64,000 nucleotides of DNA, from NCBI RefSeq assembly GCF_031020795.1, contig NZ_JAVHJP010000002.1:124001-188000 (forward strand). The letters run 5' to 3'. This DNA is from Hydrogenophaga pseudoflava (lineage in GTDB: Bacteria > Pseudomonadota > Gammaproteobacteria > Burkholderiales > Burkholderiaceae_C). The translations under genes were made by a program, and so were the position numbers. A model generated the notes under the pieces. That model saw only the letters and a list, made by a program, of their open reading frames with translations. It did not search any database and was not told where the DNA came from. This document shows, one piece after another, positions 16,859 through 24,456 of the stretch; position 1 is the stretch's first letter, and every line of letters starts with the position of its first letter.

Positions 16859-17191
16859 TCAGAAGCTCAGAAGGCGCCAGCGGCTGCGGCCGCTGCTTCC
16901 CTGGCCTTCGGTGGGCAGCTCTGCACCGCGCTGGGGGGCGATCTCGTAGGCCGGGGAGCCGTTCTTGGGCTGCACGTCGATGCTGCGGGTCTGGCCGCCG
17001 ATGCGCACCTCGTCGATGCGGGAACCGGCGTCTTCGTGGGTGATGCGCTCGATCACCTGGGCTTCACCCGCGGGCAGCCGGGGCTGTTCGACCGGGGTGG
17101 GCGCGGGCGTGCCCGTCTGGGCCCAGGCAGGCAGGGACGCGGCCAGGGCCAGGGCCAGCGGGAGGGGACGGAGCAGGGATGGGGCGCGCAT
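16859..17191 (-). CDS. DUF2782-like periplasmic protein
   Basis: A small exported protein of 110 aa with a signal peptide (MRAPSLLRPLPLALALAASL...AWA). The mature part contains VIERITHEDAGSRIDEVRIGGQTRSI and SPAYEIAPQ, the pattern of DUF2782 proteins found next to polA in betaproteobacteria. Function is unknown. The ATG at 17191 is chosen for the signal peptide. No Shine-Dalgarno sequence is seen, and TACAAT lies 5 nt upstream of the ATG, so it is probably leaderless. It is divergent from polA and upstream of thrB on the same strand. Confidence 0.75.
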   Translation of the reverse strand: MRAPSLLRPLPLALALAASLPAWAQTGTPAPTPVEQPRLPAGEAQVIERITHEDAGSRIDEVRIGGQTRSIDVQPKNGSPAYEIAPQRGAELPTEGQGSSGRSRWRLLSF

Positions 17192-17196
17192 GCCGC

Positions 17197-17202
17197 ATTG
17201 TA
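17197..17202 (-). promoter_or_regulatory. -10 element of the DUF2782-like gene (leaderless)
   Basis: TACAAT on the minus strand ends 5 nt before the ATG at 17191. No ribosome-binding site lies between, so the transcript should start at or beside the start codon. Confidence 0.5.
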
Positions 17203-17237
17203 GGCACGGAGCGCCCGCGCCGTCCCCGGGCATCCCC

Positions 17238-17243
17238 GACAAT
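17238..17243 (+). promoter_or_regulatory. -10 element of polA (leaderless)
   Basis: GACAAT ends exactly 6 nt before the polA ATG at 17250, with no Shine-Dalgarno sequence in between. A -35 is not evident. Confidence 0.5.
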
Positions 17244-17249
17244 CGCCCC

Positions 17250-20033
17250 ATGTCCGAACAAACCACCCCGCGCCTGCTGCTGGTCGACGGCTCCAGCTAC
17301 CTCTACCGCGCCTTTTTCGCCGGAGGCGATGCCATGAGCACCACCCTGCCCGACGGCACGGTGCAGAAGACCGGCGCCATCCGCATCATCATCAACATGA
17401 TGCAGAAGCTGCTGAACGACTACCCGTCGACCTACGCGGCCTGCGTATTCGATGCCAAGGGCCCGACCTTCCGCGACGCCCTCTACCCCGAGTACAAGGC
17501 CCAGCGCAGCCCCATGCCGGACGACCTGCGCAGCCAGATCGCACCGATCCACGAGGTGGTGCGCCTCAGCGGCTGGCCGGTGCTGGACGTGCCGGGCGTG
17601 GAGGCCGACGACGTGATCGGCACACTCGCCGTGGCGGCGGCCCACCAAGGCATCGAGGTGCTGATCAGCAGCGGCGACAAAGACCTGGCCCAGCTCGTGA
17701 ACGAGCACATCACCATCGTCGACACCATGAGCGGCAAGGTGCGCGACCTGGCTGGGGTGGAGGCCGAGTTCGGCGTGCCCGCGCGCCTGATGCTGGACTA
17801 CCAGATGCTGGTGGGCGATGCGATCGACAACGTGCCCGGGGTGAACAAGGTCGGTCCCAAGACGGCGGTCAAGCTGCTGCAGGAGTACGGTTCCATCGAC
17901 AACCTGATCGCGCAGGCCGACCAGGTGAAGGGGGCTGTGGGCGAGAACCTGCGCCAGGCGCTGGACTGGCTGCCCACAGGCCGCCAGCTGCTGACCATCA
18001 AGACCGACTGCGACCTGGACGGCTGGGTGCCCGGCCTGCCGGCGCTGGACGCGGTGCGCCTGGGCGAACCGCAGAGGGAGCCGTTGCGCGCGTTCTACGA
18101 AACCTATGGCTTCAAAGGCCTGGCCAAGGCGCTGGGCGGCGGCGAGGTGGCGGCCCCTGTGGCTGCGCCGGTGCCCGGCGCCACCAACGACCTGTTCTCC
18201 GAGCCGGCGGCCGACACTGCGCGGGCCTCGAACCTGGCCTACGACACCGTTCTCACCTGGGACGCCTTCGACCGCTGGATGGCGAAGATCGGGGCGGCCG
18301 AACTGGTGGCCATCGACACCGAAACCAACTCGCTCGATGAGATGGTGGCGCAGATCGTGGGCATCAGCTTCAGCGTGACGCCGGGCGAAGCCGCCTACAT
18401 CCCGCTCAAACACCAGGGCCCGGACGCGCCCGAGCAACTGCCGCTGGACGAGGTGCTGGCCAAACTCAGGCCCTGGCTGGAGAACCCGGCGAAGCACAAG
18501 CTCGGGCAGCACATCAAGTACGACCGCCACGTGTTCGCCAACCACGGCATCGAGGTGCAGGGCTACGCGCACGACACCATGCTGCAGAGCTACGTGCTTG
18601 AGGTGCACAAGCCACACGGCTTGGCCAGTCTGGCCGAGCGCCACCTGGGCCGCAGCGGCATCAGCTACGAAGACCTGTGCGGCAAGGGCGCGCACCAGAT
18701 CCCGTTTGCGCAGGTGGACGTGCCCAAAGCAGCCGAATACTCGTGCGAAGACAGCGACCAGACGCTGGACGTGCACCGCGCGCTGTGGCCGCAGATCGAG
18801 GCCGACGCGAAGCTGAAGTTCATCTACGAACTCGAGATCGCCAGCAGCGAGACGCTCTACCGCATCGAACGCAACGGCGTGCTGATCGACGCGCCCATGC
18901 TCGCAAAACAGAGCCACGAACTGGGCCAGCGCATCTTCGCGCTGGAGCAGGAGGCCTACGCCATCGCCGGACAGCCGTTCAACCTCAGCAGCCCCAAGCA
19001 GCTGGGCGAAATCTTCTTCGACAAGCTGGGCCTGCCGGTCATCAAGAAGACCGCCACCGGTGCCCGAAGCACCGACGAAGAGGTGCTGGAGAAGCTGGCC
19101 GAGGACTACCCGCTGCCGGCCAAGATCCTGGAGCACCGCAGCCTCATCAAGCTCAAGGGCACCTACACCGACAAGCTGGCGCAGCTGGCGCTGCCGCGCA
19201 CCGGCCGTGTGCACACCCACTACGCACAGGCGGTGGCGGTGACGGGGCGGTTGTCGAGCAACGACCCCAACCTGCAGAACATCCCCATCCGCACGGCCGA
19301 GGGCCGCAAGGTGCGCGAGGCCTTCGTGGCTGCGCCGGGCCATGTGATCGCCAGCGCCGACTACTCGCAGATCGAGCTGCGCATCATGGCCCACCTGAGC
19401 GACGACGCGGCCCTGCTGCGCGCCTTCCACGAGGGTCACGACGTGCACCGTGCCACCGCGGCCGAGGTGTTCGGCATCACGCCGGCCGAGGTCAGCAGCG
19501 AGCAGCGCCGCTACGCCAAGACCATCAACTTCGGCCTCATCTACGGCATGGGCACCTTCGGCCTGGCCAAGTCGCTGGGCATCGACAACACGGCCGCCAA
19601 GACCTACATCGACCGCTATTTCGCGCGCTTTGCCGGCGTCAAGCAGTATATGGACGACACCCGCACCAGGGCCAAGGAACAGGGCTATGTGGAGACCGTG
19701 TTCGGCCGCAAGCTGGTGCTGCCGGACATCAGGAACGCCAAGGGCGCCAAGCTGGCGGCGCTGGAGCGCCAGGCCATCAACGCCCCCATGCAGGGCACGG
19801 CGGCCGACCTGATCAAGCTGGCCATGGTGGCGGTGCAGAAGGCGCTGGACGAGCAGGGCAAGGGCACGAAGATGATCATGCAGGTGCACGACGAACTGGT
19901 GTTCGAGGTGCCCGAGGCCGAACTGGACTGGCTGCGCAGCGAGATTCCGCGCCTGATGGCGGGTGTGGCCGAGCTCAAGGTGCCGCTGCTGGCGGAGGTG
20001 GGTGTGGGACCGAACTGGGAACAGGCGCACTGA
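17250..20033 (+). CDS. polA: DNA polymerase I
   Basis: Repair and Okazaki-fragment polymerase, 927 aa. The N-terminal 5' nuclease domain begins LLLVDGSSYLYRAFFAG and contains VEADDVIGTLA and VGDAIDNVPGV. The 3'-5' exonuclease domain is present with an intact DxE pair (Asp356/Glu358 in VAIDTETNS). The polymerase domain has motif A SADYSQIELR, motif B RRYAKTINFGLIYG and motif C MQVHDELVFEVPEA. All three activities therefore look intact. The ATG at 17250 follows a -10 box by 6 nt and has no Shine-Dalgarno sequence; the 95-residue upstream extension is rejected. Confidence 0.97.
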   Translation: MSEQTTPRLLLVDGSSYLYRAFFAGGDAMSTTLPDGTVQKTGAIRIIINMMQKLLNDYPSTYAACVFDAKGPTFRDALYPEYKAQRSPMPDDLRSQIAPIHEVVRLSGWPVLDVPGVEADDVIGTLAVAAAHQGIEVLISSGDKDLAQLVNEHITIVDTMSGKVRDLAGVEAEFGVPARLMLDYQMLVGDAIDNVPGVNKVGPKTAVKLLQEYGSIDNLIAQADQVKGAVGENLRQALDWLPTGRQLLTIKTDCDLDGWVPGLPALDAVRLGEPQREPLRAFYETYGFKGLAKALGGGEVAAPVAAPVPGATNDLFSEPAADTARASNLAYDTVLTWDAFDRWMAKIGAAELVAIDTETNSLDEMVAQIVGISFSVTPGEAAYIPLKHQGPDAPEQLPLDEVLAKLRPWLENPAKHKLGQHIKYDRHVFANHGIEVQGYAHDTMLQSYVLEVHKPHGLASLAERHLGRSGISYEDLCGKGAHQIPFAQVDVPKAAEYSCEDSDQTLDVHRALWPQIEADAKLKFIYELEIASSETLYRIERNGVLIDAPMLAKQSHELGQRIFALEQEAYAIAGQPFNLSSPKQLGEIFFDKLGLPVIKKTATGARSTDEEVLEKLAEDYPLPAKILEHRSLIKLKGTYTDKLAQLALPRTGRVHTHYAQAVAVTGRLSSNDPNLQNIPIRTAEGRKVREAFVAAPGHVIASADYSQIELRIMAHLSDDAALLRAFHEGHDVHRATAAEVFGITPAEVSSEQRRYAKTINFGLIYGMGTFGLAKSLGIDNTAAKTYIDRYFARFAGVKQYMDDTRTRAKEQGYVETVFGRKLVLPDIRNAKGAKLAALERQAINAPMQGTAADLIKLAMVAVQKALDEQGKGTKMIMQVHDELVFEVPEAELDWLRSEIPRLMAGVAELKVPLLAEVGVGPNWEQAH

Positions 20034-20087
20034 ACTTTGGAGCGGTTTTCCGGTCAGGCGTGTTTTCCCCATCACAGGAGATGAACC

Positions 20088-20987
20088 ATGCTCAATGAGA
20101 GCCAGACCCAGGATCTGTCGGCCTTGCTGCCCGGCCAGTCCACCGAAGCCGGCGCCACGCGCCGAACCGCGCTCAAGGCCGCCCTGGGTGTGGGCTACGC
20201 CGCCTCTGTGCTGCCGGTGATGGCGCAGACGGCCATCAAGACGCCGGCCGACGGGCTGACCGCGGGCGAGGTGATGATCGACGTGAACGGCTTCAAGATG
20301 CCGGCCTACCGCGCCGCGCCCGCGGGCAAGACCGGTCTGCCGGTGGTGCTGGTGCTGTCCGAGATCTTTGGTGTGCACGAGTACATCGCCGACACCGCAC
20401 GCCGCTTCGCCAAGGCGGGCTGCCTGGCCATCGCGCCCGAACTGTTCGTGCGCCAGGGCGATGCGCAGAGCTATGGCGAGATGGCCAAGCTGATCGCCGA
20501 GGTGATCTCCAAGGTGCCCGACGCCCAGGTGATGGCCGATCTGGACGCGACGGTGAAGTGGGCCGCGGCCAACGGCGGCGACGCGAAGAAGCTCGGTGTG
20601 ACCGGCTTCTGCTGGGGCGGACGCCAGGTCTGGCTGTATGCGGCGCACAACCCGGCGGTGAAGGCCGGCGTGGCCTGGTACGGCCGCCTGGTGGGCCAGG
20701 CCAGCGAGCTCAACCCCAAGCATCCGGTGGATGTGGCCGCCGGCCTGCACGGCCCGGTGCTGGGGCTCTACGGCGCGGCCGACACCGGCATTCCGCTTGA
20801 CACGGTTGATAAGATGAAAGCCGCTCTGGCGGCCGGCAACGCGGCGGCCAGGGCATCGAGCTTTGTGGTGTACCCGGACGCGCCGCACGCCTTCCACGCC
20901 GATTACCGGCCCAGCTTCCGCAAGGAGCCGGCCGAGGACGGCTGGAAGCGGGCGCTGGCCTGGTTCCAGCAGCACGGCGTGGCCTGA
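20088..20987 (+). CDS. Dienelactone hydrolase-family protein with Tat-like signal
   Basis: An alpha/beta hydrolase of 299 aa with the dienelactone-hydrolase triad: Cys175 in GFCWGGRQ, Asp232 in YGAADTGIP and a His in PDAPHAFHADY (267/270). Residues 25-47 (RRTALKAALGVGYAASVLPV) resemble a twin-arginine signal, so export as a folded protein is possible. The ATG has CAGGAG 7-8 nt upstream. A terminator follows the gene. Substrate is unknown; the family hydrolyses lactones and esters in aromatic catabolism, but no such genes are nearby. Confidence 0.87.
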   Translation: MLNESQTQDLSALLPGQSTEAGATRRTALKAALGVGYAASVLPVMAQTAIKTPADGLTAGEVMIDVNGFKMPAYRAAPAGKTGLPVVLVLSEIFGVHEYIADTARRFAKAGCLAIAPELFVRQGDAQSYGEMAKLIAEVISKVPDAQVMADLDATVKWAAANGGDAKKLGVTGFCWGGRQVWLYAAHNPAVKAGVAWYGRLVGQASELNPKHPVDVAAGLHGPVLGLYGAADTGIPLDTVDKMKAALAAGNAAARASSFVVYPDAPHAFHADYRPSFRKEPAEDGWKRALAWFQQHGVA

Positions 20988-21010
20988 CGCCCGCTGCAGA
21001 CCCATCCCCC

Positions 21011-21036
21011 GGGCCGCCTGTGCGGCCCTTTCTTTT
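21011..21036 (+). terminator. Rho-independent terminator after the dienelactone hydrolase gene
   Basis: GGGCCGC-CTGT-GCGGCCC hairpin (7-bp stem, 4-nt loop) followed by TTTCTTTT. It separates the hydrolase from the ZIP transporter gene that starts 16 nt later. Confidence 0.85.
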
Positions 21037-21051
21037 GGTTGAAGACGTTTC

Positions 21052-21867
21052 ATGACCCTGATTGCGATCCTGTTGGGCACCGTGGCGGCGGGTGTGGGCA
21101 GCGTGTGGCTGGCCGCGGCCCTGGGCATGGGGGTGCTGGCGCGGTTCACCCAGCACATGCTGAGCCTGGCCGCTGGCGCGCTGCTGGCCACGGCCTTCAT
21201 GCACCTGTTGCCCGAGGCCTTCGAGAGCCAGGCGGGCGCGCACGAGCTGTTTGCCCTGCTGCTGGGTGGTCTGGTGTTCTTCTTCCTGCTGGACAAGGCC
21301 GAGCTGTGGCACCACGGCCATGAACACCACCACGGCGAAGAGCACCACGGACACGGCCACGGGCATGCACCCGCCCATGGCCACGACCATGCCCACCATC
21401 ACGCGCCAGGTGCCCACTCGGGTGGCTGGACGGTGCTGGCCGGCGACAGCGTGCACGCCTTCGGCGACGGCATCCTGATCGCATCCGCGTTCGTGGCCGA
21501 CCTTCGGCTGGGCGTGGTGACCGCGCTGGCCGTGCTGGCCCACGAGGTGCCGCACCACATGGGCGATCTGGTGGTGCTGCAGCAGACCTCGGGCACGCGC
21601 CGCGCCGCCCTGGTCAAGGTGTCGCTGGCGGGCACAGTGACGGCGCTGGGCGGGCTGGTGGGCTTCGTGCTGCTGGGCCAGCTCGAAGACTGGCTGCCGT
21701 ATTTCCTGGTGGCGGCCTCCAGCAGTTTTGTCTATGTGGCGCTGGCCGACCTGATTCCCCAGCTGCAGAAGCGGCTGGGCCTGCGCGAGACCGTGGCGCA
21801 GATCGGCTGGCTGCTGGCGGGCATTGCCCTGGTGACGCTGGTCAGCGGCATGGCGCACGGCCACTGA
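21052..21867 (+). CDS. ZIP-family divalent metal transporter
   Basis: An inner-membrane ZIP (Zrt/Irt-like) metal importer, 271 aa, with about eight helices. The cytoplasmic loop between TM3 and TM4 (about residues 84-124) is unusually His-rich, with runs such as HHGHEHHHGEEHHGHGHGH. The transport motifs are HAFGDGILIASAF in TM4 and AHEVPHHMGDLVVL in TM5. Zinc is the likeliest substrate; iron or manganese is possible. It lies 15 bp after a terminator, so it needs its own promoter, which I cannot place. It is convergent with the kinase operon (15 bp between stops). Confidence 0.92.
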   Translation: MTLIAILLGTVAAGVGSVWLAAALGMGVLARFTQHMLSLAAGALLATAFMHLLPEAFESQAGAHELFALLLGGLVFFFLLDKAELWHHGHEHHHGEEHHGHGHGHAPAHGHDHAHHHAPGAHSGGWTVLAGDSVHAFGDGILIASAFVADLRLGVVTALAVLAHEVPHHMGDLVVLQQTSGTRRAALVKVSLAGTVTALGGLVGFVLLGQLEDWLPYFLVAASSSFVYVALADLIPQLQKRLGLRETVAQIGWLLAGIALVTLVSGMAHGH

Positions 21868-21882
21868 GCCGAGGCGGCGGTT

Positions 21883-24456
21883 TCAGATGATCGTGTCGCT
21901 GCCGAAAGAGAATTCGAAGCGGGCGCCCTGGCCCACGGCACCTTCGCCCCAGATGTGACCGCCGTGGCGCTCCAGGATGCGCCGCACCGTGGCCAGCCCG
22001 ATGCCGGAGCCTTCGAACTCGCTGCTGCTGTGCAGCCGGTTGAAGGCCTTGAACAGGCGCTCCGCGCGCGCCATGTCAAAGCCCGCGCCGTTGTCGCGGA
22101 TGCAGAACGCCGCCGGCCCCGGTCCGGGCCCGGCGTGCTCGGCGCGCGTGAGGCTGATGCGGGCCTGTGCGGTCTGGTGGGTGTATTTCCAGGCGTTGCC
22201 CAGCAGGTTCTCCAGCACGATCTGCGCCATGCGCGGGTCGCAGTCGGCGTACAGCCCGTCCTCGATTTCCACCTCGACCTGGCGCGTCGGGTCGCGGTGG
22301 CGCTCCTGGCGGATCACGTCCTGCGCCAGCTCGCTGAGGTTGGTGTTCATGCGCTGCAGGGTGCCCTGGCTCACGCGCGCGAGTGCCAGCAGATCGGTGA
22401 TCAGGCTGTTCATTCGCTGCACCGAGGCCTCGATGCGCTCGAACAGGTCCAGGTCGTCCGCCGTCATGCGCCCGAGCATCTGCTCGCGCAGCAGGTGGCT
22501 GAAGCCGTCGATGGAGCGCAGTGGCGACTTCAGGTCGTGCGAGACGGAGTAGGCGAACGAGTCGAGCTCGCGGTTGAGGTACTGCAGCTGGGCCGTGCGC
22601 GCCGCCACGCGCTGCTCCAGCGTGTCGTGCAACTTCTGGATCTCGCGGTCGCGGCGCAGCCGCTGCAGCTCGGCATTGCATCGGCTGGCAAAGATGGTCA
22701 GCAGGGCGTCCAGGTGGGCGTTCTGGGGTGGCGGCTGGCGCCAGACGGCGGTCAGCAGGCCCACGGCGGTGCCGTCTTCGTCGCGCAGAGGCAGGCCCAG
22801 GAAGGCGTGCAGTTCGAACTCCGAATAGGGCGCAATCAGGGGCAGGCTGGCGGCGCTGGGGCTTTCGAAGCGGAACGGCCCGGGCTGCAGCAAGGCCTGC
22901 TCGCAAAGGGTGTGTTGCAGGGCATGGGTGCCGTTGGGTTGCAACTGGCCGTCCCAGACCAGGGCGAGGGTGTGTATCTGCCGGTGGGAGTCCACCTCGC
23001 CCACCATCACGCCGTCGGCACCGATGGCGTCGGCCAGGTGCTCCACCAGCGAGCGGAAGAAGGCCTCGCCCGTGTCGCCCGAGACGCCCTCGGCCACGTT
23101 CAGCAGCATGGCCTCGCGCCGCTTTTCCTCGTCCACGTTCAGGGTGAAGGAGAGGGCACAGGCCTCGTTGTCGATCTCGATGATCTCCGCCCACACCCGC
23201 ACCGGGACGATGGCGCCCGTCTTGGCCCTCATCCGGGTCTCGTAGCCCTGCAGCCGGCCGTCGCGCCGGAGGGTGCCCACATAGTGGTTGCGATCGGCCT
23301 CGGAGACCCAGACGCCCACCTCCATGGAGGTCTTGCCCGTGAAGTCGTCCTTCGTCCAACCCAGCACCCGCTCGTTGGCGGGGTTCACCTCGACGAAGTG
23401 GCCGTCGCTCAGGCGGGTGATGGTCATGCCCAGGGGGCTGAAGTTGAACGCCTTGGAGAAACGCTCGCGCGATATCTCCAGTTCGCGGCGCGAGGCCACG
23501 TCGGCCGACAGGTCGGACACCACCGCGATCAACAGCCGTTCGGTGGCGCTCTGGGTGACCTCCGCATGGACCATGGCCGGGAAGGCGCTCCCGTCCTTGC
23601 ACTGAGCCAGTCCGCGCAGGCCCGTCACCCGGCCCTGGGTGTCGATCAGCCGGCGGAACTCGTTCTGCTCCGCGTCGTGGGCCCACAGCCGCGGCGGAGC
23701 GCGCCCCGCCAGCTCTTCATGCGTGTACCCGAACAGCGACTGGAAGGCCTGGTTGATGTCGATCACGTCCAGCGTGTCCAGCGACTGCACCAGGCAGGCG
23801 GCCGGCGTGCCGCGGAAGAGCGCCTGGAACCGGCCCTGGCTCAGGCGCAGCAGGCGCTCGACTTCGCGGCTGTGCTCCAGCGCCAGGTTCTGGCTGCGGT
23901 AGGCGTCCAGCATGCGCCGCCGACCGAGATTGACCGTGATCATCAGGCTGATCAGGATGGCGGTCTGCGCGATCCACACCGCCCAGCCGGTGCGTGTCTC
24001 GGGCGTCGGCATCAGGTGCCGGTTCTCGGCGATGTTCAGCACCCCCAGGATGGTGATGCCCAGCGCGCCGGCGATCACCATGTTCCGGCGGGAGAGAAAG
24101 ACACCCGCTCCGACCACGGCGGCGATCATGACCAGCGTGGCCATGCTGCGCACCGTGCCGTGGGCCACGATGGCAGCGCCCGAGGTGAAGATCAGCGCGT
24201 ACACCAGCAGCGGCGCCACCGTCGGGCGCAGGCGCGTGGCGTACAGGGCCAGCAGCAGGTAGTCGGTGAGCGAAAGGCCCACGGCCACCCAGGTGAGTGC
24301 CACCAGGCCGTCCCGCAGATAGACGCCGAACACCACCAGCGGACCGGCGACCCCGATGCACAGCAGCAGCGCCAGCAGGGAGCGCTCCTGGTACCGCTGC
24401 AGATTGATCGGCTGGTCGCTTGCCACGGCGGCGGGCGGGAAGGGAGGTGTGCTCAT
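21883..24456 (-). CDS. Membrane PAS-GAF sensor histidine kinase 1
   Basis: A hybrid-free sensor kinase of 857 aa. About six N-terminal membrane helices (residues 25-190) are followed by two PAS domains (about 215-335 and 340-460; second PAS FNFSPLGMTITRLSDGHFVE), a GAF-like domain (about 475-610) and a short coiled coil. The kinase core has His640 (YSVSHDLKSPLRSIDGF), N-box VLENLLGNAWKYTH, G1 IRDNGAGFDM and G2 FEGSGIGLATV. Its start overlaps the stop of the next kinase by ATGA, so the two are translationally coupled. No response regulator gene is adjacent. The architecture resembles phytochrome-like HWE-free kinases, but no bilin-binding Cys was identified. Confidence 0.9.
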   Translation of the reverse strand: MSTPPFPPAAVASDQPINLQRYQERSLLALLLCIGVAGPLVVFGVYLRDGLVALTWVAVGLSLTDYLLLALYATRLRPTVAPLLVYALIFTSGAAIVAHGTVRSMATLVMIAAVVGAGVFLSRRNMVIAGALGITILGVLNIAENRHLMPTPETRTGWAVWIAQTAILISLMITVNLGRRRMLDAYRSQNLALEHSREVERLLRLSQGRFQALFRGTPAACLVQSLDTLDVIDINQAFQSLFGYTHEELAGRAPPRLWAHDAEQNEFRRLIDTQGRVTGLRGLAQCKDGSAFPAMVHAEVTQSATERLLIAVVSDLSADVASRRELEISRERFSKAFNFSPLGMTITRLSDGHFVEVNPANERVLGWTKDDFTGKTSMEVGVWVSEADRNHYVGTLRRDGRLQGYETRMRAKTGAIVPVRVWAEIIEIDNEACALSFTLNVDEEKRREAMLLNVAEGVSGDTGEAFFRSLVEHLADAIGADGVMVGEVDSHRQIHTLALVWDGQLQPNGTHALQHTLCEQALLQPGPFRFESPSAASLPLIAPYSEFELHAFLGLPLRDEDGTAVGLLTAVWRQPPPQNAHLDALLTIFASRCNAELQRLRRDREIQKLHDTLEQRVAARTAQLQYLNRELDSFAYSVSHDLKSPLRSIDGFSHLLREQMLGRMTADDLDLFERIEASVQRMNSLITDLLALARVSQGTLQRMNTNLSELAQDVIRQERHRDPTRQVEVEIEDGLYADCDPRMAQIVLENLLGNAWKYTHQTAQARISLTRAEHAGPGPGPAAFCIRDNGAGFDMARAERLFKAFNRLHSSSEFEGSGIGLATVRRILERHGGHIWGEGAVGQGARFEFSFGSDTII

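Noticed and set aside
17064..21296. A 1410-codon open frame antisense to polA and the dienelactone hydrolase gene
   Set aside because: Its protein is His/Gly/Val-rich low-complexity sequence typical of an antisense frame in G+C-rich DNA. It runs across two well-supported genes and their intergenic terminator.
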